NCBI GenBank assembly: GCA_036563805.1
Contig: DATCLS010000049.1
Location: 124,001-188,000 of the forward strand
Direction: 5' to 3'
DNA: 64,000 nt
From: DATCLS01 sp036563805
GTDB taxonomy: Bacteria > Actinomycetota > Acidimicrobiia > Acidimicrobiales > VFJN01
Shown here: in pieces, positions 34,506 to 41,916 of the stretch
Numbering within the stretch: the stretch's first letter is position 1
Layout of the letters: the number at the start of each line of letters is the position of its first letter
Position numbers and translations under genes: made by a program
The notes under the pieces: model-generated
What the model saw: only the letters and a program-made list of their open reading frames with translations
Database searches by the model: none
What the model was told of the DNA's origin: nothing

Positions 34506-35699
34506 GTGGATCGAGCGACCGACGCCCATCCCGCCGCGCCCCCGCCGGCCGACACCAGCCCGGGGATCCACGCGGCCGCCGCCCAGGCAGGCGACGCGCG
34601 CCCGGCCGCCGAGGGCGACGGCCCCGGCGCTGCCCCCGGCCCGCCGCCGGGCGCCGCGAGCGGCGAGGGGGGCGCAGCTCGGCACGCAGGTTCGGACACA
34701 GGGGTCCGCCCGGGCGGGGCCGGGTCCGGTGGGGCCGCCGGGGCGCTGCGCCGGCTGGCCTCGGCGGGCGCCGTGCGCCGCCTGGCCGCCGCCGCCCGCT
34801 CGGCGCGCGAGCTGGCCAACCGACCCCGGGTCCGACCCTGGCTGTTCGCCGCCACCGCCCTCGTGTTCGTGGCGCTGGCCGTCACGTCGTTCCGGTCGCT
34901 GCCCGACGAGGGGCGCTCGGCCCGGCCGGAGGTCGTCGCCGTGCTCGTCCTGGTCACGACCCCGCTGACGCTCCTGCTCAACGCCTTCGAGTACCGGTTC
35001 ATGGCGTCGCGGCTCGGGCACCGGGTCGGCATGCGGCCCGCCATGAAGGTCAGCCTGATCGCCTCCATCGCCAACTACCTGCCGGCGCCGGGCGGGATCG
35101 CGGTCCGCACGGCCGCCCTGAAGCGCGAGGGCAGCACGGTCCGCTCGGCGGTGTCGATCAACGCCGTGGCCGGGCTCGTGTGGCTGGGAGCGACCGGCCT
35201 GATCGGCGGCGGCAGCATGCTGCTCGACGACCGGCTCGTCGGTCGGGGCGTGGCCGCCACCGTGGCCGGGACCGTGGCCATGGTGGGCAGCGTCGTCTGG
35301 CTGCGCCGGGGCGGGGGTCGCTGGGCCCCGATGTTCTGGCAGATCCTCGGCATCGAGGTGGCCGTCGTGCTGGTGTCCGGGGCCCGAGTGTGGCTGTCGC
35401 TGGCCGCCATCGGGCAGGCGACCGACTTCGGGGCGGCCATCGCCATCTCGAGCGCCACCGTGTTCGCCGCCCTGTTCGGCATCTTCCCCGCGGGCCTCGG
35501 CCTCCGGGAGCTCATCGCCGGTGGCATCGCCACGGCCGTCGCCGTGCCCGCCGCCAGCGCGGTGGCCGCCAGCGCCGTCGACCGCATCGCCTCCCAGGTC
35601 GGCATGGCCCTCACGGCGGTGGTGGTGGGCGTGCGGCGCAAGGACCTCACGGCGCCGGCGGACGAGCCCGAGGATCCGGACACGGCCACGAGCGGCTGA
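34506..35699 (+). CDS. UPF0104/lysylphosphatidylglycerol synthase-TM family membrane protein
   Basis: 397 residues. An 85-residue disordered Ala/Gly/Pro N-terminus, then about eight membrane helices. The family signature region is visible as VSLIASIANYLPAPGGIAVR followed by TAALKREGSTVRSAVSINAV, and FGIFPAGLGLRELIAGG near the end. Such proteins (AglD, MprF flippase domain) are thought to move polyprenyl- or lipid-linked groups across the membrane. The neighbouring methyltransferases suggest a role in lipid-linked glycan processing. Confidence 0.8.
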   Translation: MDRATDAHPAAPPPADTSPGIHAAAAQAGDARPAAEGDGPGAAPGPPPGAASGEGGAARHAGSDTGVRPGGAGSGGAAGALRRLASAGAVRRLAAAARSARELANRPRVRPWLFAATALVFVALAVTSFRSLPDEGRSARPEVVAVLVLVTTPLTLLLNAFEYRFMASRLGHRVGMRPAMKVSLIASIANYLPAPGGIAVRTAALKREGSTVRSAVSINAVAGLVWLGATGLIGGGSMLLDDRLVGRGVAATVAGTVAMVGSVVWLRRGGGRWAPMFWQILGIEVAVVLVSGARVWLSLAAIGQATDFGAAIAISSATVFAALFGIFPAGLGLRELIAGGIATAVAVPAASAVAASAVDRIASQVGMALTAVVVGVRRKDLTAPADEPEDPDTATSG

Positions 35700-35750
35700 C
35701 CGTCCGCCCATCGTCCGCCCGGACCCGCCGGGGCGGCGCGCGGCCGGTGC

Positions 35751-35756
35751 TACCGT
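35751..35756 (+). promoter_or_regulatory. -10 hexamer TACCGT for the methyltransferase at 35789
   Basis: TACCGT; leader of about 25 nt carrying the GGAGGCGAG ribosome-binding site. Confidence 0.4.
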
Positions 35757-35788
35757 GACCGGCTCCGCAGGACCAACGGAGGCGAGAC

Positions 35789-36511
35789 ATGGTCACCGAG
35801 GGCGGCTGGAAGCCCAAGCGCAGCCTCGATCGCGAGTCCCGGCGCGCCAAGGCGGCCAAGATCGCCACGCTGATCGAGCTGCGGCGGCCGCTGAAGGGCG
35901 CCCAGCTCCTCGAGATCGGCACCGGTGGCGGCATCATCACCTCGCTGCTGGCCGAGCACGTCGGCCCCGAGGGCTCGGTGTGCTCCGTCGACGTCGACGA
36001 CCTCCGCACGGTCACCGACGGCTACGAGTTCCAGCTGGTCGAGGGCGTCGAGCTGCCCTACGCCGACGACAGCTTCGACGTCGTCGTGTCCAACCACACG
36101 ATCGAGCACGTGGGCGGCCCCGACCGGCAGCTCACCCACCTGCGCGAGATCGCCCGCGTGCTGCGCGACGACGGCGTCGGCTACCTGGCCTCACCCAGCC
36201 GCTGGGCGCTCGTCGAGCCCCACTTCAAGGTGCCGCTGCTGAGCTGGCTGCCGCCCGCCGCCCGCGACCGGGCGCTGCGGGCCTCGCGGCGGGGGAAGAT
36301 CTACGACATCAGCCCCCGCACGCGCTCCGAGCTGCTCGAGCTCGTGCGCCAGGCGGGCCTCCAGGCCACCGACGTCACGCTCGACGCCCTCCGGGTCACG
36401 GCCGGCGTCGAGAAGAGTCCGGCGACCCGCGTGGCGGCGGCCACGCCCGAGCCGGTGCTCCAAGCGGCGCGGCCGGCCATCCCCACGATGGTCTTCCTGT
36501 TGAGCCACTGA
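35789..36511 (+). CDS. Class I SAM-dependent methyltransferase (Methyltransf_11)
   Basis: 240 residues. Motif I QLLEIGTGGGIITSLLAEHV, VDVDDLRTV, motif IV VVVSNHTIEHVGGPDRQ and LRDDGVGYLASPSRWALVEP. A basic first 30 residues precede the fold. The ATG has a good GGAGGCGAG ribosome-binding site. It ends at a very stable GC-rich hairpin shared with the convergent rhodanese-ThiF gene. Substrate not evident; the surrounding genes point to a glycan or lipid. Confidence 0.82.
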   Translation: MVTEGGWKPKRSLDRESRRAKAAKIATLIELRRPLKGAQLLEIGTGGGIITSLLAEHVGPEGSVCSVDVDDLRTVTDGYEFQLVEGVELPYADDSFDVVVSNHTIEHVGGPDRQLTHLREIARVLRDDGVGYLASPSRWALVEPHFKVPLLSWLPPAARDRALRASRRGKIYDISPRTRSELLELVRQAGLQATDVTLDALRVTAGVEKSPATRVAAATPEPVLQAARPAIPTMVFLLSH

Positions 36512-36563
36512 CCGGCGCCCGCCGACCGGAACCGGGGCCGGGCGGGTCGAAGCGGACGCGACG

Positions 36564-36587
36564 CGGCGCCGGCCGGGGCCGGCGCCG
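36564..36587. terminator. Perfect 11-bp-arm hairpin between convergent genes
   Basis: Arms 36564-36574 and 36577-36587 are exact reverse complements around a GG centre, all G/C. Located between two convergent stops, it could terminate both transcripts; there is no U-tract on either side. Confidence 0.55.
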
Positions 36588-36617
36588 TCGGGCGGGTCCG
36601 TGTCGCCGGGTCGGCGA

Positions 36618-37793
36618 TCAGGCCGGGGCCTGGATCGGGTGCGGCATGCAGAGCTCGTCGTACTCGGCGATCACGATCTGCTCGGGATCGATCGAGCACG
36701 TCGGGCAGTTCGGGTCGCGCTGCATCTTGTAGGTCCGGAACGACTGCTCCAGCGAGTCGTAGGCCAGCAGGCGGCCCGACAGGTCGTCGCCGATGCCGAG
36801 GATGAGCTTGATGGTCTCGATCGCCTGGATCGTGCCCACGATGCCGGGCAGCACGCCCAGCACGCCGGCCTCAGCGCACGACGGCGCCAGCTCGGGCGGC
36901 GGCGGCTCGGGCAGGAAGCACCGGTAGCACGGCCCGTCGTGGGGCTTGAACACGGTGACCTGGCCCTCGAACCGGAAGATCGACCCGTGCACCACCGGCA
37001 CGCCCACCTTGAGGGCGGCGTCGTTGAGCAAATAGCGGACCGGGAAGTTGTCGGCGCCGTCGACCACGATGTCGTAGCCGGACACGATGTCGACCACGTT
37101 GTCGGCGCCCAGCCGCACGTCGTGGGTCACGACGTTGACGTCGGGGTTGAGGGCGGTGAGCGTCTTCTTGGCCGAGTCGACCTTGCGCTCGCCGATGCGG
37201 TCGACGTTGTGCAGGATCTGGCGCTGGAGGTTGGAGTCGTCGACCACGTCCATGTCGACGATGCCCAGCGTGCCGACGCCGGCGGCGGCCAGGTAGAGGG
37301 CGGCCGGCGAGCCCAGGCCGCCCGCGCCCAGCAGCAGCACCTTGGCGTCGAGCAGCTTGAGCTGGCCCTCGACGTCGACCTCGGGCAGCAGCAGGTGGCG
37401 CTGGTAGCGGTTGCGCTGCTCGGCCGTGAGCTGGCGCGGCGTGGACCACTCGCGGCCCTCGTCCTTCCACTTGTTGAAGCCGCCCTTGACCGAGACGACG
37501 TCGGTGTAGCCGAGCTCGGTCAGAGTCTTGGCCGCGAACGCCGAGCGCACGCCGCTGGCGCAGTGGATGATGACCGGCGCCGACTTGTCGGGCAGGCGGC
37601 TTTCGACGGAGCTCTCGAGCGTGCCTCGGGGGATGTGGACCGCCCCCGGGATCGCCCCCTGCTCGTACTCGTCGGGCTCGCGCACGTCGAGCACCACCGC
37701 CCCGGGGCGCTTGCGCAGCTCGTCGGCCTCGGCGGTGTCGACCTCGCGGATCTCGGACTTGGTGGCGGCGAGCAGCTCACGGAAGCTCGGCAT
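36618..37793 (-). CDS. Rhodanese-ThiF/MoeB fusion: sulfur-carrier adenylyltransferase with N-terminal rhodanese domain
   Basis: 391 residues. Rhodanese domain at about 18-112 with LDVREPDEYEQGAIPGA and active-site Cys78 in HCASGVRS. Adenylyltransferase domain from about 122 with LLGAGGLGSPAA, the VDMDVVDDSNLQRQ stretch, and zinc cysteines in CYRC and CPTC. Such proteins activate ThiS/MoaD/CysO-type sulfur carriers and hand over sulfur. In mycobacterial MoeZ the rhodanese domain is C-terminal; here it is first. No sulfur-carrier gene is adjacent, so the partner (molybdopterin, thiamine or cysteine pathway) is open. Confidence 0.9.
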   Translation of the reverse strand: MPSFRELLAATKSEIREVDTAEADELRKRPGAVVLDVREPDEYEQGAIPGAVHIPRGTLESSVESRLPDKSAPVIIHCASGVRSAFAAKTLTELGYTDVVSVKGGFNKWKDEGREWSTPRQLTAEQRNRYQRHLLLPEVDVEGQLKLLDAKVLLLGAGGLGSPAALYLAAAGVGTLGIVDMDVVDDSNLQRQILHNVDRIGERKVDSAKKTLTALNPDVNVVTHDVRLGADNVVDIVSGYDIVVDGADNFPVRYLLNDAALKVGVPVVHGSIFRFEGQVTVFKPHDGPCYRCFLPEPPPPELAPSCAEAGVLGVLPGIVGTIQAIETIKLILGIGDDLSGRLLAYDSLEQSFRTYKMQRDPNCPTCSIDPEQIVIAEYDELCMPHPIQAPA

Positions 37794-37829
37794 CGGGCAC
37801 CCTCTTCGTGCGATCGTCAGCGGCAGAAA

Positions 37830-37835
37830 AGCCTA
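37830..37835 (-). promoter_or_regulatory. -10 hexamer TAGGCT for the rhodanese-ThiF gene
   Basis: TAGGCT on the minus strand; leader of about 30 nt with GAGGG before the ATG at 37793. Confidence 0.45.
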
Positions 37836-37840
37836 CTGCC

Positions 37841-38500
37841 CTACTCAACAATGCGACCAGGCCGCGGCTTCCCGGTGGTGAAGGCGAAGTAGCGGGTGCC
37901 GGACACGAACGGCCGGGGCTCGGCGGTGAGGCGATGGGCACCGACCGAGACGTGGGTGTCGGGCGGGGCGACGAACGCCAACTCCTCGAAGCCGGCCGCC
38001 GCGAACCACTCCCGGATGGCCGGGGTGACGTCGGGCTCCCACCGTCCCCGGGTCCACAGCACGACGGCCCCGGGGGCGCACAGCTCGGGCAGGTGCTCGA
38101 CCGTGTTGGCGATGTCGTCGTCGGAAATGTTGCCGAACACCCCGCAGGCCAGCACGATCTCGGCCGGCACGGCGCCGGCGTAGGCGTCGGACACGCCGGC
38201 GTCGCCGGTCACGACCTCGACGGCGTCGAGCCCGGCCGCGGCCGCGCCGGCCCGGGCCTCGGCGGCGATGCCGGGGTCGAGCTCGACGAGCCGGGCCGCC
38301 ACGTCGTTCCGGCGGGGGTGCTCGGGCAGGACGCCCAGCACGTTGCGACCCTGGCCGGCGCACATGCTCACGAGCCGCAGGGGCCCGGCGGGCGCCCGGT
38401 CGAGCGCCTCGCGCAGCAGGCGCTGCACGATGACCAGGCGTCGGGCCAGGCCGGAGCCGGGCTGGTCGTACTCGCGGTGCCAGTCGTCCCAGTCACCCAC
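37841..38500 (-). CDS. Putative SAM-dependent methyltransferase, class I
   Basis: 219 residues. Opens DWDDWHREYDQPGSGLARR, then a Rossmann motif LRLVSMCAGQGRNVLGVL, acidic LVELDPG, GDAGVSDAY and ACGVFGNISDDDI. These features fit small class I methyltransferases annotated as SAM-binding; substrate unknown. GTG start at 38500 is fixed by TAGGGT seven bases upstream, discarding 21 in-frame codons. It reads toward the rhodanese-ThiF gene but that gene has its own promoter. Confidence 0.75.
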   Translation of the reverse strand: MGDWDDWHREYDQPGSGLARRLVIVQRLLREALDRAPAGPLRLVSMCAGQGRNVLGVLPEHPRRNDVAARLVELDPGIAAEARAGAAAAGLDAVEVVTGDAGVSDAYAGAVPAEIVLACGVFGNISDDDIANTVEHLPELCAPGAVVLWTRGRWEPDVTPAIREWFAAAGFEELAFVAPPDTHVSVGAHRLTAEPRPFVSGTRYFAFTTGKPRPGRIVE

Positions 38501-38507
38501 GGCGGCG

Positions 38508-38513
38508 ACCCTA
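38508..38513 (-). promoter_or_regulatory. -10 hexamer TAGGGT of the methyltransferase at 38500
   Basis: TAGGGT on the minus strand, exactly 7 nt before the GTG. Confidence 0.5.
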
Positions 38514-38563
38514 CCGACGCATCCTCCCGTGACGACCGCGCCCCGCCGCACCGGCGGCCCCAC

Positions 38564-38872
38564 TCAGGCCCCGTCGACGGTGACGCCGAGCTCGGCCAGG
38601 TGGGCCAGGAACCGCCGGTGCCGCACCGGGATGAACCCGATCCGCCACGGCTTGCCGGACGGGTCCGGTGAACCAGACGATCGGCCGGCACCAGACGACC
38701 GGCACGCAGAGGACGCGCTCGACCCGGACCGCCTCGACCTCGTCCCGGCGGCGGTGCGGCCCGGCCCGATCAGGCCGGCCGGCAGGCGCACTTCCTCGGT
38801 CGGGACCTCGGCCCGGCGCCACGGCGGCACGTTCTCCCGCTTCGAGCGGACGACCGCTCCGAAGAACCGCAC
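38564..38872 (-). pseudogene. Small uncharacterised gene interrupted by two compensating frameshifts
   Basis: Read straight through from GTG 38872 the frame is open for 102 codons, but the middle third loses its high-GC3 codon pattern. Between about 38745 and 38661 the -1 frame instead has perfect GC3 use and a plausible sequence, DEVEAVRVERVLCVPVVW and on to RPIVWFTGP. The flanks, VRFFGAVVRSKRENVPPW at the start and KPWRIGFIPVRHRRF at the end, are in the original frame. So one base seems lost near 38745 and one gained near 38661. Either the gene is damaged in the middle or the assembly has two indel errors. It follows the flippase gene by 18 bp. Family unknown. Confidence 0.6.
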
Positions 38873-38890
38873 GCCGGCCGGTCGCCCGGA

Positions 38891-40225
38891 TCAGGGCTCG
38901 ACGGCGACCTCGTGGAGGGCCTCGATGACGTCGCCGGACCGGACGTCGTCGACCGGGCCGTGGGCCCGCATGCGGGCGAACAGCAGGCCGCCCATGGCCA
39001 GCAGCGAGACGGCGCTGCCCACCAGCAGCCCGACCTCGACCCGCAGGAACAGGTCGTCGCTCACCAGCAGGGCGGTCACGATGACCGTGGCGAAGCCGAG
39101 CCCCCAGCCCAGCGCCTGGTCGCGGTGGCCGCCGAGGGCGATGACGGCCTGGGCGCAGGCCAGCGCCAGCATGTAGAGCCCGCTGCCCGCGGCCAGCAGG
39201 CCCATCGTGCGGGCGCCGAGGTCGGCCTCGGCGAACATGATGTCGATGGCGAACGGCCCGAGGACGAAGCCCCCGGCCGTTCCCAGGGCGGCCAGGCCGG
39301 CCACGACGACCAGCAGCCGCTTGAGCCCGCTGCGGAAGTCGCCGAGCTGCCCGGCGGCGGCCAGCGCCGAGAGCTTGGGCAGCAGCGACGCCTGCACGGC
39401 TTGGAACAGGAACAGCGGCACCCGGGCGATCACGACGCCCTTCACGAACCGGCCGGCGGCCTCGGCCTCGGCCTCGCTGGCCAGCAGCTTCACCAGGACC
39501 GGCCCGATGTTCATGATGCCGAAGGCGAACAGCGACGCCAGGAGCAGGTAGCCGAGGGCGCTGCTGATCTCGCGGAAGGCCGACTCGGGGCCCTCCTCGA
39601 GCTCGGGTCGCTCGACCTTGAGCGCCACCGGCACGGCCAGCAGGCCGGCGATGCCGAGGGCGATGCCGAACCAGCCGGCGGTCTTCACGCCGATCGCCAC
39701 GCACAGGACGGCGCCCAGCACCCGGATCAGCCCGTCGGCTCCGATGTAGGTGGCGTACCCCCGGAAGTGCCCGGTGCCCGACAGGCAGCCCCGGGTCAGG
39801 TGCCCGCACAGCGCCCCGGCCAAGCCGAGCGTGAAGCCGACCAGCAGGAGCAGCTGGTGGTCGAACAGGTGGTCGACCGACAAGCGGGCGGTGGCGATGA
39901 GCAGCACCAGCACGCCGAGGCCGAGCCCGACGCCGAGCGTGGCCGCCCGGCGCACGACCGGTGCGCCACCCACGCCTCGAGCCCGCCGGTCGGCAAGCGC
40001 CCGGCTGATCTCCTGCTCGAGCGGGAGGAACAGGCCCGGGCCGGCGAGGAACACGAGGCTCCACAGGGCCCCCAGCGGCGAGTACTGCGCCTCGCTCAGA
40101 GGGATGTTCGCGACGACCAGGAACCCGTAGGCGGAGACCCCGGCGACGAGCAGGCCGACCCCGACCGCGGCAGTGCCGGTGGGAAGGGGATTGCGGCGCC
40201 TCGCAGCCTCCAGCAGCGCAGCCAT
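38891..40225 (-). CDS. Polysaccharide flippase-like membrane protein (MATE/Wzx-type)
   Basis: 444 residues, about twelve hydrophobic segments. Features resemble oligosaccharide flippases of the MOP superfamily: PLGALWSLVFLAGPGLFLPL with the EQEISR motif, LFAFGIMNIGPVLVKLL, and FQAVQASLLPKLSALAA. Would move a lipid-linked glycan across the membrane. I choose ATG 40225, placed 7 nt after a TAGCCT hexamer; an upstream GTG (40261) lies before this promoter. The frameshifted small gene lies just downstream on the same transcript. Confidence 0.8.
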   Translation of the reverse strand: MAALLEAARRRNPLPTGTAAVGVGLLVAGVSAYGFLVVANIPLSEAQYSPLGALWSLVFLAGPGLFLPLEQEISRALADRRARGVGGAPVVRRAATLGVGLGLGVLVLLIATARLSVDHLFDHQLLLLVGFTLGLAGALCGHLTRGCLSGTGHFRGYATYIGADGLIRVLGAVLCVAIGVKTAGWFGIALGIAGLLAVPVALKVERPELEEGPESAFREISSALGYLLLASLFAFGIMNIGPVLVKLLASEAEAEAAGRFVKGVVIARVPLFLFQAVQASLLPKLSALAAAGQLGDFRSGLKRLLVVVAGLAALGTAGGFVLGPFAIDIMFAEADLGARTMGLLAAGSGLYMLALACAQAVIALGGHRDQALGWGLGFATVIVTALLVSDDLFLRVEVGLLVGSAVSLLAMGGLLFARMRAHGPVDDVRSGDVIEALHEVAVEP

Positions 40226-40232
40226 CGGCGGA

Positions 40233-40238
40233 AGGCTA
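40233..40238 (-). promoter_or_regulatory. -10 hexamer TAGCCT of the flippase gene
   Basis: TAGCCT on the minus strand, exactly 7 nt before the ATG at 40225. Confidence 0.55.
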
Positions 40239-40291
40239 CTCACATCGCCCTCCCCCGTCACGAAAACGTCGCGCCGTCACCGCGATGGTGG

Positions 40292-41107
40292 TTACGTGGG
40301 CTCGGCCACGAGGGCCGGCAGGATGTCGCTGATCGGCCCCCGCAGCACGGCGTCGGCCAGGTCGTCCATATCGGTCTCGCTGCCGTTGACGATGACGACG
40401 CGGGCCCCGGCCATGCGAGCGATCGGCACCAGGTTGGCGGCCGGGTAGACGGCCAGCGTCGACCCGACGGCCAGCAGCAGGTCGCACCGCTCGGCGGCGG
40501 CCTGGGCCCGGGCCAGGTCCTCGGCGACCAGGTTCTGCCCGAAGCTGATCGTGGCGGTCTTGAGGATGCCGCCGCAGGTGCGGCAGGGCGGGTCCTCCTC
40601 GCCGGCCCGGACCCGCTCGAGCACCCGCTCGATCGGCGCCCGCTCGTCGCACGACATGCACATGACCTCGCGCATCGTCCCGTGGATCTCGATGATCCGG
40701 GACGGGTCGTGACCGGCGGCGTGGTGGAGCCCGTCGATGTTCTGGGTGACCAGCGTGTCGAGCGTGCCCCGCCGCTCGAGCTCGACGAGGGCCCGGTGGC
40801 CGGCGTTGGGCTCGGCCTGCCAGGTCGGGTGCTCGAGGCGCTGGCGCCAGGCCTGCTTCCGGACCTCGGGGTCGGACATGTAGTGCTGGAGCGTGGCCCG
40901 CTTCTCGGCCTCGGGATCGCGGGTCCACACCCCCTGCGGCCCCCGGAAGTCGGGGATGCCGCTGTCGGTGCTGATGCCGGCCCCGGTCAGCACGACGATG
41001 CGCCGGGAGTCGGCCAGCCAGCCCCGCACCTCGGCGATCCGCTCGCGCAGCTCGTCGCCCAGCCCGTCGTTTCGCTCGTCACGAGGCTCGTCTCTCACCG
41101 GGTCCAC
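40292..41107 (-). CDS. Sir2-family NAD-dependent protein deacylase
   Basis: 271 residues. NAD-binding GAGISTDSGIPDFRG (from residue 42), TQNIDGLH, catalytic His in EIHGTM, zinc cysteines CMSC and CRTC, and GSTLAVYPAA. All catalytic features are present, so an active deacetylase or deacylase is likely. In bacteria such enzymes regulate acyl-CoA synthetases, among other proteins. GTG start at 41107 fits a promoter with TTTCAC and TAGCCT 17 bp apart; the longer in-frame opening crosses that promoter. Confidence 0.92.
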   Translation of the reverse strand: MDPVRDEPRDERNDGLGDELRERIAEVRGWLADSRRIVVLTGAGISTDSGIPDFRGPQGVWTRDPEAEKRATLQHYMSDPEVRKQAWRQRLEHPTWQAEPNAGHRALVELERRGTLDTLVTQNIDGLHHAAGHDPSRIIEIHGTMREVMCMSCDERAPIERVLERVRAGEEDPPCRTCGGILKTATISFGQNLVAEDLARAQAAAERCDLLLAVGSTLAVYPAANLVPIARMAGARVVIVNGSETDMDDLADAVLRGPISDILPALVAEPT

Positions 41108-41114
41108 GGTTGAC

Positions 41115-41143
41115 AGGCTAGCGCTGCATGAGATTACGTGAAA
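41115..41143 (-). promoter_or_regulatory. Promoter of the sirtuin gene with both -35 and -10 elements
   Basis: On the minus strand TTTCAC (41143-41138), 17-nt spacer, TAGCCT (41120-41115), then 7 nt to the GTG. This is the clearest two-element housekeeping-type promoter in the window. Confidence 0.6.
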
Positions 41144-41196
41144 CGACACGAACGACTTCCCCGTGACCGCTCGTCCTCCGCCGTTCTGGAGACACC

Positions 41197-41814
41197 ATGC
41201 GCGTTCGCGAACTCCCACCCGACACCGACTTCGTCCTCGTCCGCCCCTGGGTCGACCCGGTGGTCGACCAGGCCGGCTACGACCCCCGCTCCCGCTACGT
41301 CGAGCGGTTCTGGTTGGGGGTGCTCGGCCCCAGCGTCACCTGGCTCCTGCGCTACCTCGTCGCCCGGCTCGAGGCCGAGCCCGACGGCTTCGACCTCGAC
41401 CTGAACACCTGCGCCACCGCCATCGGCCTCGGGCGGCTGCAGGGCCCCAACGCCGCCTTCCCCCGCACGGTCGCCCGGGCCTGCCAGTTCGGCGCCGGCC
41501 GCCTCCTGGGCGGCGGCACCACGCTCGAGGTCCGCCGCAAGCTGCCGCCGCTGACCCAGCGGCAGGTGGCGCGGCTGCCCGAGGCGCTGCGGGCCGAGCA
41601 CGAGCGGTGGATGGGCGGCCACCCGCCCGCCCCCAGCGGCGAGGAGCTGCGCGACCGGGCCCGGCAGCTGGCGCTGTCGCTGCTCCAGCTGGGCGAGGAC
41701 CGCGAGGGAACCGAGCGCCAGCTGCAGCGGTGGCGGTTCCATCCGACGCTGGTGGCCGAGGCGACGGACTGGGCGCTCGACCGCCACGCCCGCTCGGCGG
41801 TCCCGGCCGGCTGA
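41197..41814 (+). CDS. Conserved hypothetical protein
   Basis: 205 residues, soluble, mostly helical. No domain I can name with confidence. A segment DLDLNTCATAIGLGRLQGPN and then FPRTVARACQFGAGRLL has the look of a winged-helix or DNA-binding-like module found in actinobacterial hypotheticals. A C-terminal part QLQRWRFHPTLVAEATDWAL closes the protein. ATG at 41197 with GGAGA upstream. Divergent from the sirtuin gene; the 89-bp gap is relatively AT-rich. Confidence 0.7.
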   Translation: MRVRELPPDTDFVLVRPWVDPVVDQAGYDPRSRYVERFWLGVLGPSVTWLLRYLVARLEAEPDGFDLDLNTCATAIGLGRLQGPNAAFPRTVARACQFGAGRLLGGGTTLEVRRKLPPLTQRQVARLPEALRAEHERWMGGHPPAPSGEELRDRARQLALSLLQLGEDREGTERQLQRWRFHPTLVAEATDWALDRHARSAVPAG

Positions 41815-41885
41815 CCGGTACCCGCCGGCTGACCGCCTGCGGCCCGGGGCGCGGGGTCCCGGCCGGCCCCGCCCCCCGGGGGCGT

Positions 41886-41891
41886 TAGCCT
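41886..41891 (+). promoter_or_regulatory. -10 hexamer TAGCCT for the GH84 gene
   Basis: TAGCCT; leader of about 18 nt with GGAAGGAG just before the ATG at 41917. Confidence 0.5.
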
Positions 41892-41916
41892 CGTCCGCTG
41901 CCTCGGAAGGAGCCCC

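Noticed and set aside
38564..38872. Programmed frameshifting as the explanation for the broken small gene
   Set aside because: Two opposite shifts would be needed within 90 bp and neither site shows a slippery heptamer followed by a stable structure; sequencing error or mutation is simpler.
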